Assembly: GCF_036017035.1 (NCBI RefSeq)
Contig: NZ_JAYXHS010000004.1
Location: 526,779 to 590,778 of the forward strand
Direction of reading: 5' to 3'
Length of the DNA: 64,000 nucleotides
From: Viridibacterium silvisoli
GTDB taxonomy: Bacteria; Pseudomonadota; Gammaproteobacteria; Burkholderiales; Rhodocyclaceae
In this document: positions 1-8,996 of the stretch, in pieces
Layout of the letters: each line of letters opens with the position of its first letter
Position numbering within the stretch: the first letter of the stretch is position 1
Notes under the pieces: generated by a model
The model's input: the letters and a program-made list of their open reading frames with translations, nothing else
Database searches by the model: none
What the model was told of the DNA's origin: nothing
Translations under genes and position numbers: made by a program

Positions 1-1
1 G

Positions 2-796
2 ATGAGCAAGGACGGCGGCTCGGCCAAGCGCTTCGTCCTGCTGGGTACCGACTATGTGTATCCACGTACCACCAACAAGATTCTTCGCGCCTTCCTGCAC
101 AGCAAGGGCGTCAAGGACGAAGACATCATGGAAGAGTACACACCGTTCGGTCACAGCGATTACCAGACGATCATCGCCAACATCAAGAAGTTCGCTGCAG
201 CCGGCAAGAAGACCGCCGTCGTGTCGACGATCAATGGCGACTCCAACGTGCCTTTCTACAAGGAACTGGGTAACCAGGGCCTGAAGGCGACCGACGTGCC
301 GGTCGTGGCGTTCTCGGTGGGTGAAGAAGAGCTGCGCGGCGTCGATGCCAAGCCTCTCGTCGGTCACCTTGCTGCATGGAACTACTTCATGAGCATCAAG
401 AACCCGACCAATGACGCCTTCATCAAGAAGTGGTCTGCCTACGCCAAGGAACACAAGATCCCTGGCCACGCTGAGAAGCCTCTGACCAACGATCCGATGG
501 AAGCCACCTACATCGGCGTGAACATGTGGGCACAAGCCGTGACCAAGGCCAAGTCGACCGACACCGACAAGGTGATCGCAGCGATGGCCGGCCAGACCTT
601 CAAGGCACCAGGTGGCTTCACCTCCACGATGGACAAGGAAAACCATCACCTGCACAAGCCGGTGTTCATCGGCGAAGTGAAGGCTGACGGTCAGTTCAAG
701 GTCGTGTGGAAGACACCGGGCCCGGTCGTTGCCGATCCGTGGAGCGATTACATCCCGGAAAACAAGGGCAAGAAGAACGTGCCTGAAAAGAAGTAA
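2..796 (+). CDS. urtA: Urea ABC transporter substrate-binding protein UrtA, C-terminal part
   Basis: This is the last 264 residues of a periplasmic type I solute-binding protein; the 5' end lies before the window. The sequence matches the UrtA subgroup of Leu/Ile/Val-type binding proteins: alternating Rossmann-like strands (FVLLGTDYVYPR near the visible start, TAVVSTINGDSN near residue 72) and a Lys-rich tail. It should capture urea and deliver it to the UrtBC channel. The four genes that follow are urtB, urtC, urtD and urtE in order, which makes the assignment secure. The ATG at position 2 is internal, because UrtA proteins are usually a little over 400 residues. Expected location is the periplasm; the signal peptide is out of view. 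Confidence 0.93.
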   Translation: MSKDGGSAKRFVLLGTDYVYPRTTNKILRAFLHSKGVKDEDIMEEYTPFGHSDYQTIIANIKKFAAAGKKTAVVSTINGDSNVPFYKELGNQGLKATDVPVVAFSVGEEELRGVDAKPLVGHLAAWNYFMSIKNPTNDAFIKKWSAYAKEHKIPGHAEKPLTNDPMEATYIGVNMWAQAVTKAKSTDTDKVIAAMAGQTFKAPGGFTSTMDKENHHLHKPVFIGEVKADGQFKVVWKTPGPVVADPWSDYIPENKGKKNVPEKK

Positions 797-831
797 GCAA
801 TCCGTAGCAAGAAGCAAAACTGCCTGTAACA

Positions 832-855
832 CCCCTCTGCTGTGCGGCAGAGGGG
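832..855 (+). promoter_or_regulatory. Hairpin in the urtA-urtB spacer
   Basis: A perfect 9-bp inverted repeat (CCCCTCTGC / GCAGAGGGG) with a 6-nt loop sits 36 nt after the urtA stop. No T-run follows, so it is not a standard intrinsic terminator. A hairpin here could protect the 3' end of urtA mRNA and help make binding protein in excess of the membrane subunits; that role is inference. Confidence 0.5.
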
Positions 856-953
856 GTCAGGAGAGAGATCGAGGGGCTCTCTCCTGATCGGGCGACTGCC
901 CTTGGTCATCCCATTGCGCACAACAGCGCATCACGCTGTCAGCAGACAAAGCC

Positions 954-2597
954 ATGACTATCTCAGTACTCAAGTTCCGTACTCGCGCCACACATGCAGC
1001 GGTCGGTTTGCTGGTGCTGCTGTTCAGCAGCTTCCTCGCGCCACTCGCCTTCGCCAAGCCCTCGCCAGAACTGATCCTCAAGCTCGCAGCCGGCGACAAC
1101 GATGCCAAGGTCGACGCACTCAACGCCATCGCTGGCCAAGCTGATCCAGAATACCTGCCCGTTCTCAAGGCACTCGGCGACGAATCACTCAAGGTGGTCG
1201 ACGGCAAACAGGTACTGATCGTCGACGGCGAGAAAATCACCGACGCCATCACTGGCGCGGAGATCAAGGAGCTACCTGAAACCGCTGAGGACGTGGTCAC
1301 GAACAACCGCGTGACACTGGCCCTGCAGAACGCCTTCGCGGCGCTCGACCTGACATCCACGGACCGTAACACCCGCTTCGCTGCCGTCAAGAAACTGCAG
1401 GACGCGCCCGACGAGGCCATCGTGCCTTTGCTCGACAAGGCGCTGCAGGTCGAGAAAGACCCGAAGATCATCGTCATGCTGCGCCTCACCCAGGCCGCAG
1501 CCCAACTGCATAACGCCGACAAGGGCGTGCGCATGGCCGCCATCACCACGCTCGGCGAAAGTGATGACCCGGCCATGAAGCAGCTGTTGGCCGGCTTGCT
1601 GGAGAAAGAAGGCGATGCCTTCAAGGAGCCCGACGAGACGGTGCGCGTCGCGGCGCAGAAAGGAATCGAGTCGATCGACCAGCGCCTGAAATACGGCGAG
1701 TGGCTGGGCGGCGCATTCACCGGCATCTCGCTCGGCAGCATCCTGCTGCTGGCGGCACTCGGCCTGGCGATTACCTACGGCCTGATGGGCGTCATCAACA
1801 TGGCGCACGGCGAGCTGATCATGATCGGCGCCTACGCTACCTACATCACGCAGAACATCATCCGCGCGCACTTCCCCGGCCTCATCGAGTTCTACCCGCT
1901 GATCGCGTTGCCGATTGCCTTCCTGGCATCGGGCCTGGTTGGCGTGTTGATGGAACGCCTCGTCATCAAGCATCTCTACGGTCGTCCGCTGGAAACGCTG
2001 CTCGCCACCTGGGGCATCAGCCTGATCCTGATACAGAGCGTGCGCAGCTTCTTCGGCGCGCAGAACGTGCTCGTCGAAAACCCGCAGTGGCTGTCGGGCG
2101 GCGTGCAGGTCATGAGCAACCTGATCCTGCCGTACAACCGTCTCGCCATCATCGCTTTCGCGGCGCTCGTGGTGATGGGCATGACGCTGATCCTGACCCG
2201 CACACGTCTCGGCCTGTTCGTGCGCGCCGTGACACAGAACCGCCAGATGGCGAGCTGCGTCGGCGTGGCCACGCCGCGTGTCGACACGGTCGCGTTCGGG
2301 CTCGGCGCGGGTATCGCCGGCCTCGCAGGATGCGCGCTGTCGCAAGTCACGAATGTAGGCCCCGATCTGGGTCAGGGCTACATCATCGACTCGTTCATGG
2401 TGGTGGTGACAGGTGGCGTCGGTCAGCTCTCCGGCACGATCTACGCCGCGCTGGGGCTTGGCCTCATCAACAAGTTCATCGAAGGCTGGGCCGGTGCCGT
2501 GCTCGCCAAGATTGCCGTGCTGGTGTTCATCATCATCTTCATCCAGAAACGTCCGCAGGGTCTGTTCGCAATCAAGGGTCGCTTTGTCGACGCATAA
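954..2597 (+). CDS. urtB: Urea ABC transporter permease UrtB
   Basis: One of the two membrane subunits of the urea importer, LivH family. The 547 residues begin with a signal-like hydrophobic stretch (about residues 15-33, ending LAFA). A roughly 200-residue soluble region with HEAT-like helical repeats follows, for example DNDAKVDALNAIAG and NADKGVRMAAITTLGE. The permease domain then starts at about residue 255 with several hydrophobic helices and the LivH-type motif GLMGVINMAHGE. The long exported N-terminal extension is typical of UrtB and separates it from amino-acid LivH proteins. The spacer from urtA is 157 nt with a hairpin, and urtC follows after 27 nt, so urtBCDE are probably one transcript. 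Confidence 0.93.
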   Translation: MTISVLKFRTRATHAAVGLLVLLFSSFLAPLAFAKPSPELILKLAAGDNDAKVDALNAIAGQADPEYLPVLKALGDESLKVVDGKQVLIVDGEKITDAITGAEIKELPETAEDVVTNNRVTLALQNAFAALDLTSTDRNTRFAAVKKLQDAPDEAIVPLLDKALQVEKDPKIIVMLRLTQAAAQLHNADKGVRMAAITTLGESDDPAMKQLLAGLLEKEGDAFKEPDETVRVAAQKGIESIDQRLKYGEWLGGAFTGISLGSILLLAALGLAITYGLMGVINMAHGELIMIGAYATYITQNIIRAHFPGLIEFYPLIALPIAFLASGLVGVLMERLVIKHLYGRPLETLLATWGISLILIQSVRSFFGAQNVLVENPQWLSGGVQVMSNLILPYNRLAIIAFAALVVMGMTLILTRTRLGLFVRAVTQNRQMASCVGVATPRVDTVAFGLGAGIAGLAGCALSQVTNVGPDLGQGYIIDSFMVVVTGGVGQLSGTIYAALGLGLINKFIEGWAGAVLAKIAVLVFIIIFIQKRPQGLFAIKGRFVDA

Positions 2598-2624
2598 CAA
2601 CCAACGCCAGGCTGACGACAAATC

Positions 2625-3728
2625 ATGAACAAGACACTTACAGAACGCATCTTCGGGCCAAAGGCCTGGATGGGGCTCGCGATCTTCGCAGCCATCACGC
2701 TGATCCTCGTGCCCGTCCTCAATCTGGTCGTACCGGAAAGCAGCGCCCTGCACCTCTCGACCTACTGGGTCACGTTGATCGGCAAGATCATGTGCTACGC
2801 CATCGTCGCGCTGGCAATGGACCTGGTGTGGGGTTACACCGGCATCCTGTCGCTGGGGCACGGCATCTTCTTCGCCCTCGGCGGTTACGCCATGGGCATG
2901 TACCTGATGCGCGCCATCGGCCGCGAAGGCAACTACCAGAGCGACCTGCCCGACTTCATGGTGTTCCTGAACTGGAAGGAGCTGCCCTGGTACTGGGTGG
3001 GCACCGAGCACTTCCTGTGGGCGATGCTGCTGGTCGTACTCATCCCCGGCTTGTTGGCGCTGGTGTTCGGTTTCTTCGCCTTCCGCTCGCGCATCAAGGG
3101 TGTGTATTTCTCGATCATCACACAGGCGCTGACCTTCGCCACGATGCTGTTGTTCTTCCGCAATGAAACGGGCTTCGGCGGCAACAACGGCTTCACCGAC
3201 TTCAAGCGCATCCTCGGTTATCACATCACTGCACCATCGACACGCATCGTGCTGTTCGGCCTGACCGCAATCCTCCTCATCGGCTTCCTGCTACTGGCGC
3301 GCTACATCGTCACCAGCAAGCTCGGTCGCGTGCTCGCCGCGATCCGCGATGCCGAAACGCGTGTCATGTTCTCCGGCTACAACCCGCTGCCCTACAAGCT
3401 GTTCATCTGGGTCGTCTCGGCGGTGATCTGCGCGATTGCCGGCGCGTTGTTCGTACCGCAAGTGGGCATCATCAACCCGAGCGAGATGTCGCCAGCCAAC
3501 TCCATCGAGATCGCCATCTGGGTCGCGGTGGGTGGTCGCGGCACGCTGATCGGGCCGCTCATCGGAGCCGGTCTCATCAACGGCGTGAAGAGCTGGTTCA
3601 CCGTTGCCTTCCCCGAATACTGGCTGTACTTCCTCGGCCTGATCTTCGTCCTCGTGACGCTATACATGCCACGCGGCGTGCTGGGTGAAGCACGTGCGCT
3701 GTTGCAGAAACGCGGAGAGTGCGCATGA
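2625..3728 (+). CDS. urtC: Urea ABC transporter permease UrtC
   Basis: Second membrane subunit of the urea importer, LivM family, 367 residues. Several hydrophobic segments are visible, with the LivM-type motif MDLVWGYTGILSLGHGIFF near residue 65 and a cytoplasmic coupling stretch around AAIRDAETRVMFSGYNP. It should pair with UrtB to form the channel and bind the ATPases UrtD and UrtE. The stop overlaps the urtD start as ATGA, a sign of translational coupling. Length and gene order are as expected for the family. Confidence 0.93.
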   Translation: MNKTLTERIFGPKAWMGLAIFAAITLILVPVLNLVVPESSALHLSTYWVTLIGKIMCYAIVALAMDLVWGYTGILSLGHGIFFALGGYAMGMYLMRAIGREGNYQSDLPDFMVFLNWKELPWYWVGTEHFLWAMLLVVLIPGLLALVFGFFAFRSRIKGVYFSIITQALTFATMLLFFRNETGFGGNNGFTDFKRILGYHITAPSTRIVLFGLTAILLIGFLLLARYIVTSKLGRVLAAIRDAETRVMFSGYNPLPYKLFIWVVSAVICAIAGALFVPQVGIINPSEMSPANSIEIAIWVAVGGRGTLIGPLIGAGLINGVKSWFTVAFPEYWLYFLGLIFVLVTLYMPRGVLGEARALLQKRGECA

Positions 3729-4606
3729 ACGCCGCAGTGAAAGACGTAGAGAAAGAAGATGTCACGAACAGCGGCCAGATCAGCGGCAGTGGTTCCGGTG
3801 GCACGCAGTCGAGCTCGATCGGGGCGGGTCGCCCGGTCGATACCAGCCAGCTCGACACCACGCACGGCGTCATCCTTTACCTGGATAACATCTGCGTCAG
3901 CTTCGATGGCTTCAAGGCCATCAACAACCTGAACCTGAACATCGACAAGGGCGAGTTGCGTTGCGTGATCGGCCCGAACGGCGCCGGCAAGACGACCATG
4001 ATGGACGTCATCACCGGCAAGACGCGACCGACTTCCGGCACGGCCTTCTTTGGCCAGACCATCGACCTGACCAAACTCAGCGAACCGCAGATCGCCCACG
4101 CCGGCATCGGCCGCAAATTCCAGAAACCCACAGTCTTCGAGCAGTTGAGCGTTTACGAAAACCTCGAACTGGCGATGAAGACGGACAAGGGCATCTGGGC
4201 CAGCCTGCGCGCCAAGCTGACGGGCGAGCAACGCGACCGCATCAACGAAAACCTCGAGCTGATCCAGCTCAAGGACTCGGCACAGCGCCCATCCGGCCTG
4301 CTCTCGCATGGCCAGAAGCAATGGCTCGAGATCGGCATGCTGCTGATGCAGGAGCCGCTGCTTCTGCTGCTCGACGAACCCGCCGCTGGCATGACCGACG
4401 CCGAGACCGAACGCAGCGGCGAGCTGTTCCTGTCGCTCGCCGGGCAATACACGCTGGTCGTCGTCGAGCACGACATGGACTTCATCAAGCAGATCTCCGA
4501 AGGCCGCAAGGTCACCTGCCTGCACGAAGGCAGCGTGCTGTCGGAAGGCCCGCTGGATCAGGTGCAGAACGATGAGCGTGTGATTGAGGTGTACCTCGGT
4601 CGATGA
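3725..4606 (+). CDS. urtD: Urea ABC transporter ATPase UrtD
   Basis: Cytoplasmic ATPase of the importer, LivG family, about 293 residues. Visible motifs are Walker A (GPNGAGKTT), a signature region (LLSHGQKQW), Walker B (LLLLLDEPAAGM) and the H-loop (VVEHDMDF). The ATG at 3725 overlaps the urtC stop and is preferred over a GTG two codons upstream. An N-terminal extension of about 50 residues, rich in Ser and Gly, precedes the ABC core; its role is unknown to me. It should act as a heterodimer with UrtE. Confidence 0.92.
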   Translation: MNAAVKDVEKEDVTNSGQISGSGSGGTQSSSIGAGRPVDTSQLDTTHGVILYLDNICVSFDGFKAINNLNLNIDKGELRCVIGPNGAGKTTMMDVITGKTRPTSGTAFFGQTIDLTKLSEPQIAHAGIGRKFQKPTVFEQLSVYENLELAMKTDKGIWASLRAKLTGEQRDRINENLELIQLKDSAQRPSGLLSHGQKQWLEIGMLLMQEPLLLLLDEPAAGMTDAETERSGELFLSLAGQYTLVVVEHDMDFIKQISEGRKVTCLHEGSVLSEGPLDQVQNDERVIEVYLGR

Positions 4607-4616
4607 ATCGCAATAG

Positions 4617-4666
4617 GTAGGGTGCGCACTGCGCACCGCATTGATGGTGCGCAGTGCGCACCCTAC
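4617..4666 (+). repeat. 21-bp perfect inverted repeat before urtE
   Basis: Arms at 4617-4637 and 4646-4666 are perfect reverse complements around an 8-nt loop. Each arm is itself a palindrome, GGTGCGCA-N-TGCGCACC, so the element is two near-identical palindromes in opposite orientation. It ends 9 nt before the urtE ATG and could fold over the ribosome-binding region. It resembles a REP-type mobile palindrome and differs from the other repeat families in this window. Confidence 0.8.
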
Positions 4667-4675
4667 GGGACGGAT

Positions 4676-5368
4676 ATGCTCACAGTCGAAAACCTCAACC
4701 AGTACTACGGCGGCAGCCACACACTGCGTGGCGTCTCGCTCTCGCTCAAGCAAGGCGAAGTCACCACCCTGCTCGGCCGCAACGGCGTCGGCAAGACGAC
4801 CCTGCTCAAGTGCCTGATGGGTCTGCTGCCCGTCGCCAAGGGCTCGGTCTCGTTCGACGGCAAGGACATCACCAAGGCTGCCGCCTACCAGCGCGCTGCG
4901 CTCGGCATGGCTTACGTGCCGCAAGGGCGCGAGATTTTCCCGCGCCTGACGGTGGAAGAAAACCTCTTGATGGGCCTCGCCAACGGCAAGGCATCGCGCG
5001 GCATCCCCGGCTACATCTACGAGATGTTCCCGGTGCTGAAGGACATGCTCAAGCGTCGTGGCGGCGACCTTTCCGGCGGCCAGCAACAGCAGCTCGCCAT
5101 TGGCCGCGCGCTGACGATGCGACCGAAGGTGCTGATCCTCGACGAGCCCACCGAGGGCATCCAGCCATCGATCATCAAGGACATCGGCGCGGCGATCCGC
5201 AAGCTCGCCGAAGGTGGCGAGATGGCGATCCTGCTGGTCGAGCAGTACTACGATTTCGCGCAGTCACTCGCCGACCAGTACGCCGTCATGGCGCGCGGCG
5301 AGATCATCAAGGCAGGTCCCGGCAGCGAGATGGCTGCGGAGAATGTGCAGAGCCTGGTCGCTATCTAG
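4676..5368 (+). CDS. urtE: Urea ABC transporter ATPase UrtE
   Basis: Second ATPase of the urea importer, LivF family, 230 residues. Motifs: Walker A GRNGVGKTT, signature LSGGQQQQLAIGRAL, Walker B VLILDEPTEGIQPS, H-loop LLVEQYYDF. The start at 4676 (MLTVENLNQYYGG) matches usual UrtE N termini. The frame stays open to 4622, but that stretch lies inside an inverted repeat and is unlikely to be translated. It closes the urt operon; a REP element follows and then a gene on the opposite strand. Confidence 0.93.
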   Translation: MLTVENLNQYYGGSHTLRGVSLSLKQGEVTTLLGRNGVGKTTLLKCLMGLLPVAKGSVSFDGKDITKAAAYQRAALGMAYVPQGREIFPRLTVEENLLMGLANGKASRGIPGYIYEMFPVLKDMLKRRGGDLSGGQQQQLAIGRALTMRPKVLILDEPTEGIQPSIIKDIGAAIRKLAEGGEMAILLVEQYYDFAQSLADQYAVMARGEIIKAGPGSEMAAENVQSLVAI

Positions 5369-5375
5369 AAAAAAA

Positions 5376-5445
5376 CATCCCGGCGAAAACCAGGATCCAG
5401 CACCACGTTCGGAAACTGGATCCCGGCCTTCGCCGGGATGACGGA
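5376..5445. repeat. REP-like palindrome pair, family A (CATCCCGGCGAA form)
   Basis: Inverted arms CATCCCGGCGAA (5376-5387) and TTCGCCGGGATG (5429-5440) flank the sequence between urtE and the convergent chemoreceptor gene. The same unit (a CCGGCCTTCGCCGG core next to GGATCCAG or GGATTCC) recurs at 12591 and, with a CCCGC core, at 10768 and 50830. It may end transcripts of both convergent genes. Confidence 0.8.
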
Positions 5446-5470
5446 TTCAATTGGTTTCGACCCCTGTCGC

Positions 5471-7828
5471 CTATACCCGCACGGCCTGTTTGCCTATCTC
5501 ATGCAATTCAGCGAGTGCCTGAGCAATTTCACTGGTTCCCGCTGCGGCCTGGGAGAGCACGCCGGTGATTTCGTCGGTCGCCGTCGTCTGCTCGCCGATG
5601 GCATGCGAGATGCCACCACCCAGCTCGGACACCTTCTGCATGATCTCGCTCATGTCGCTGATCGATTTGAATACCTGCGAGGAGTTCTTCTGAACCTTGT
5701 CGATCATGCCGCGGATGTTCGCGGACGACACAGCCGTCGTCTGCGCCAGCGACTTCACTTCGTCCGCCACCACAGCAAAGCCACGACCTTGCTCACCCGC
5801 ACGTGCCGCCTCGATGGAAGCATTGAGCGCCAGCAGATTCGTGCGATTGGCAATCTCCGAGATGATCCCGAGTATGGTGTTGATTTCCATGGCCTGCTTG
5901 TTCAGCACGGTCATCTCGCCGCTGGCAGCGCGGGTCAGATCAACAGCATTGCCGATGACCTTGAGCACCTCTTCGATGCTCTCCGAGATGCCGTGAATGC
6001 TGTTGGAGACTTCCTCCATCGCAGCCGAGCCGGTATGCACGCCGTCACTGATCTGCGAGGAACTGTGCGTGACGGCAGCCACTTTCTCTTCCATGGTGGC
6101 CATGGTCTCCTTCAGCGTCTGGCGCACGATGGTGCCGTAGAGCGCGCTGGAGAGCTGGATCTTGAGCGTCTCGTAGATGCTGCCATCTTCGTTACCCAGT
6201 CCGAATACAGCCACGCCGATCTGGATCTCGTTGAAGTGCAGCGGCACGACGACAAGCGGCACGCCGCCACCTGCACTGGCAAGCACCGTACCGAGATAAC
6301 CCTTGCAAGCCTGGCGCGGAGCGTTGTCAGCAACTTTTCCGGATGGCCCGAAACCGGCCACGACGCGCAAATGACTGGGCAAACCCTTGCGATTCCAGCC
6401 CGCATCGACCTCATACAGCGCGAGCTGGAAGGCAACGATACCGAGCTTGGGCAGTTCGTCCTGCACGATCTTCAGGATGGCCTTCACGTCCTGCACGACC
6501 GACAGCTTGGCGCCGATCTGCCCCAACGCACGTTCTTGCGAAATGAGTCGCAGCGATTCCGCGTCGCGCTGGCGACCGGCAATTTCGCTGACCACGACGC
6601 GACCTTCTGCCCACAGGGCCTCAGCCCGCGAGCGCAGAACCGGTGTGTTGCGCAGCAACCAGGCGCGCTTGCGCATCATCGAAATGACGATCTGCACATT
6701 CTCCGGGCTCATGCGCAAGCGATGCAGAACCACCACGGCTTCGGTCAGCGCCGCCAGCCACGCGCTGCGTTGCCCCGGATGCAGCAAGGCGTTGCCGAAG
6801 GTTTCGGGAATCCTTGCCGCCAGCACACGCAAACGCGAGGCAGCCGCTTCGTCGACCGGCAGACCGCCACACAAAGCCTGATACAGGTCCGCAATGCCGG
6901 GCACGGCATGTGCGCCGTGTCTCACCGATGCGACAAACGGCGAGGGACAACCGCAGGACTGCGCTACAGCCAGCCGTGCAGGCAGACAGGCTTCAAGCCC
7001 TTGCGTACGGCCAGCGCCAATCGCCTCCAGGAACTGGAAAGCGGTGTCGCTCTGTTCGAGGAAGGGCATGGACACGGTCGTGATGGGGGGAATCGCAAAG
7101 CGCGCTTCCGCACTGTCGTTGCAACCCGTCACCGCCACGACGTCCGGCACCATGACGCCACGGCGCTGGAACTCTTCGAGCGCACCAATCGCAATGTTGT
7201 CATTGACGCAGACAAAGGCATCGAAATCGCGGCCGGGCACGAGCCCTTTTTCGTCGAGGAAGTACTTCACCATGAGCGGCCCCTGGTCCTTGCCCCAGGT
7301 GCAATGAGGCGAGATCAGGCGCTCATCTTCCGGCAAGCCGTGGTTGCGCAAGGCCTCCTGGTAAGCCTGGAAGCGCTTGATCGCGCCCTCGTGCGTGGCG
7401 GGCCCGCGCACGAAGATGATCCGCTTCTTGTGATGGTGCTGGATCATGTGTTCCATGACATAGCGCAGCGCCGACAGGCTGTCGGTCATCACGGCCGGCA
7501 AACCCGGCAACTGGACGGCCAGCGTGACCACCGGTACCTGTCCATAGCCCCGATAGAACTTCGCTGCTGCCTCGTTGGCATCGGGCGAAGCCCAGGTGAC
7601 GATGCCACCAAAACTGTTGTCCGCCAGCTCATAGATCACGGCGCCCGGATCCTTGCCCGCCGTTCCCCCACGGAAGGTCACCAGATCCAGCCCACGTTTC
7701 CGCGCCGCCAGCAAAGCCCCCTGGAAAAGGGACTCGGGCGCTGCGCCCCCCGAAATTTCGCGCGTGAAATACGCGATAGGTTTTCCTCGTGAAGCCAAAT
7801 CGTCCCCCGTCACATTCTTGTCTTGCAC
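5471..7828 (-). CDS. Soluble methyl-accepting chemotaxis protein with LacI-type ligand domain
   Basis: About 785 residues with no membrane helix that I can see. From the N terminus it reads: a LacI/PurR-type sugar-binding fold without a DNA-binding domain (about residues 14-300; GKPIAYFTREISGG, KRIIFVRGPATHEGA, DAFVCVNDNIAIGALEEF, VAVTGCNDS); a helical linker; a GAF-like region (about 420-530); and a chemoreceptor signalling domain whose conserved tip lies at about 658-696 (EIANRTNLLALNASIEAARA, then GRGFAVVADEV). No C-terminal pentapeptide tether is present. It should signal to CheA/CheW from the cytoplasm. The ligand is unknown; its place between the urea importer and urease suggests nitrogen or urea status, which is inference. 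The start is uncertain: I chose the GTG at 7828, because the frame upstream to 7945 encodes an unlikely Cys/Arg-rich stretch. Confidence 0.82.
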   Translation of the reverse strand: MQDKNVTGDDLASRGKPIAYFTREISGGAAPESLFQGALLAARKRGLDLVTFRGGTAGKDPGAVIYELADNSFGGIVTWASPDANEAAAKFYRGYGQVPVVTLAVQLPGLPAVMTDSLSALRYVMEHMIQHHHKKRIIFVRGPATHEGAIKRFQAYQEALRNHGLPEDERLISPHCTWGKDQGPLMVKYFLDEKGLVPGRDFDAFVCVNDNIAIGALEEFQRRGVMVPDVVAVTGCNDSAEARFAIPPITTVSMPFLEQSDTAFQFLEAIGAGRTQGLEACLPARLAVAQSCGCPSPFVASVRHGAHAVPGIADLYQALCGGLPVDEAAASRLRVLAARIPETFGNALLHPGQRSAWLAALTEAVVVLHRLRMSPENVQIVISMMRKRAWLLRNTPVLRSRAEALWAEGRVVVSEIAGRQRDAESLRLISQERALGQIGAKLSVVQDVKAILKIVQDELPKLGIVAFQLALYEVDAGWNRKGLPSHLRVVAGFGPSGKVADNAPRQACKGYLGTVLASAGGGVPLVVVPLHFNEIQIGVAVFGLGNEDGSIYETLKIQLSSALYGTIVRQTLKETMATMEEKVAAVTHSSSQISDGVHTGSAAMEEVSNSIHGISESIEEVLKVIGNAVDLTRAASGEMTVLNKQAMEINTILGIISEIANRTNLLALNASIEAARAGEQGRGFAVVADEVKSLAQTTAVSSANIRGMIDKVQKNSSQVFKSISDMSEIMQKVSELGGGISHAIGEQTTATDEITGVLSQAAAGTSEIAQALAELHEIGKQAVRV

Positions 7829-8128
7829 TTGGTGCGTTGAACATCGCCAGCACCGGATGCAGATCGTGGATTCAGAAAATCGCAAGGCTGGATCATGCTG
7901 CTCAGCTCGTTTCCTGTAGCAGAATGACCCTGTCAGCTCGTTCAACGGCAGGTCAGGGCTTACCTTTAGGGCGGTACGCAGATCAATTTGATATGCGGTG
8001 GCTGATAGTCAATTTCGTTGCACACCAGCACATCTGGTCAGACCGGCATGAGAAAGTCCGGCTGACCGGCTCAACTCGCGCCATAGCCGCACCAACTCGC
8101 CATCGCCACGCGGCATAATCGACACACC
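7829..8128. other. Divergent intergenic region before the urease operon
   Basis: About 300 nt between the reverse-strand chemoreceptor and ureD. It must hold promoters for both directions. I found no convincing -24/-12 or sigma-28 match and no long palindrome. Open frames crossing it have poor coding character. Confidence 0.5.
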
Positions 8129-8992
8129 ATGAACGCCCCCTTGCCCCCCCTCCTCACCGAGCACCAACAGAGCTCAGGCTGGCAAGCCTCACTCGAACTG
8201 CGTGTCGAGCGCCGAGGCAAGCGCAGCGCCCTCACCCATAACCTGCACAAGGGCCCCTTGCGCGTGCAGAAGGCGCTGCACCCCGAGGGCGACGACGTCT
8301 GCCAGATACTCATCCTGCATCCACCCGCCGGGATTGCCGGTGGTGATCAGCTGCGCCTCAGTCTGGATCTTGCACAAGGTGCGCATGCGCAACTGACCAC
8401 GCCCGGCGCTGGCAAGTGGTACGGCAGCCTCGGCGCAACAGCGACACAGCGCATCCATCTTGATATCGCCGAGAACGCCGTGCTCGAATGGCTGCCGCAG
8501 GAAGTCATCGTTTTCGACCGCGCCATCGCCGATACGGAAACAACGGTCACGCTGGCGCCCGGTGCAAAGGCTATCGGCTGGGATCTCGTCTGCCTCGGCC
8601 GCACCGCAAGCGGCGAGAGCTTCAAGCAAGGCAGCTACCGCCAGCGCTTCCGCCTGCAACGCCCCGATGGCTCGCCGATCTGGCGCGAGAGCATGCATCT
8701 GCAGGGTAGCGATGCGGCCATGTCGTCACAGCTGGGCCTCGCCGATCACACGGTTTTCGGTACGCTCTGGCTGGCAGGCATCAAGCCCGACGCGGCGTTG
8801 CTCGAAGCCTTGCGCGGCCTGTCTATCTCGCAGGGCACATGCGGTGTATCCGCCCTGCCCGATGTCACTGCCGTGCGCCTCGTGTCAAACTCGTCCGAAG
8901 CCGCGCGCCAATATTTCGAAGCAGTCTGGGCTTTGGCCCGACCCTACATCCTGCAACGCGATGCGGTCCCGCCGCGCATCTGGAGAACATGA
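8129..8992 (+). CDS. ureD: Urease accessory protein UreD
   Basis: UreD (also called UreH), 287 residues, is a cytoplasmic scaffold that binds apo-urease and recruits UreF and UreG during nickel insertion. The family hallmark LHPPAGIAGGDQL is at about residues 70-82, followed by TTPGAGKWYGS and VIVFDRA. It is the first gene of the urease operon, and the stop lies 4 nt before the ureA ATG. Length is normal. Identification is firm from motifs plus context. Confidence 0.94.
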   Translation: MNAPLPPLLTEHQQSSGWQASLELRVERRGKRSALTHNLHKGPLRVQKALHPEGDDVCQILILHPPAGIAGGDQLRLSLDLAQGAHAQLTTPGAGKWYGSLGATATQRIHLDIAENAVLEWLPQEVIVFDRAIADTETTVTLAPGAKAIGWDLVCLGRTASGESFKQGSYRQRFRLQRPDGSPIWRESMHLQGSDAAMSSQLGLADHTVFGTLWLAGIKPDAALLEALRGLSISQGTCGVSALPDVTAVRLVSNSSEAARQYFEAVWALARPYILQRDAVPPRIWRT

Positions 8993-8996
8993 AGAC

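Noticed and set aside
5438..7792. Very long forward open frame opposite the chemoreceptor gene
   Set aside because: Its translation is His/Arg/Gln-rich with no family resemblance and mirrors the GC-skewed codon pattern of the real reverse-strand gene, which has clear domains.
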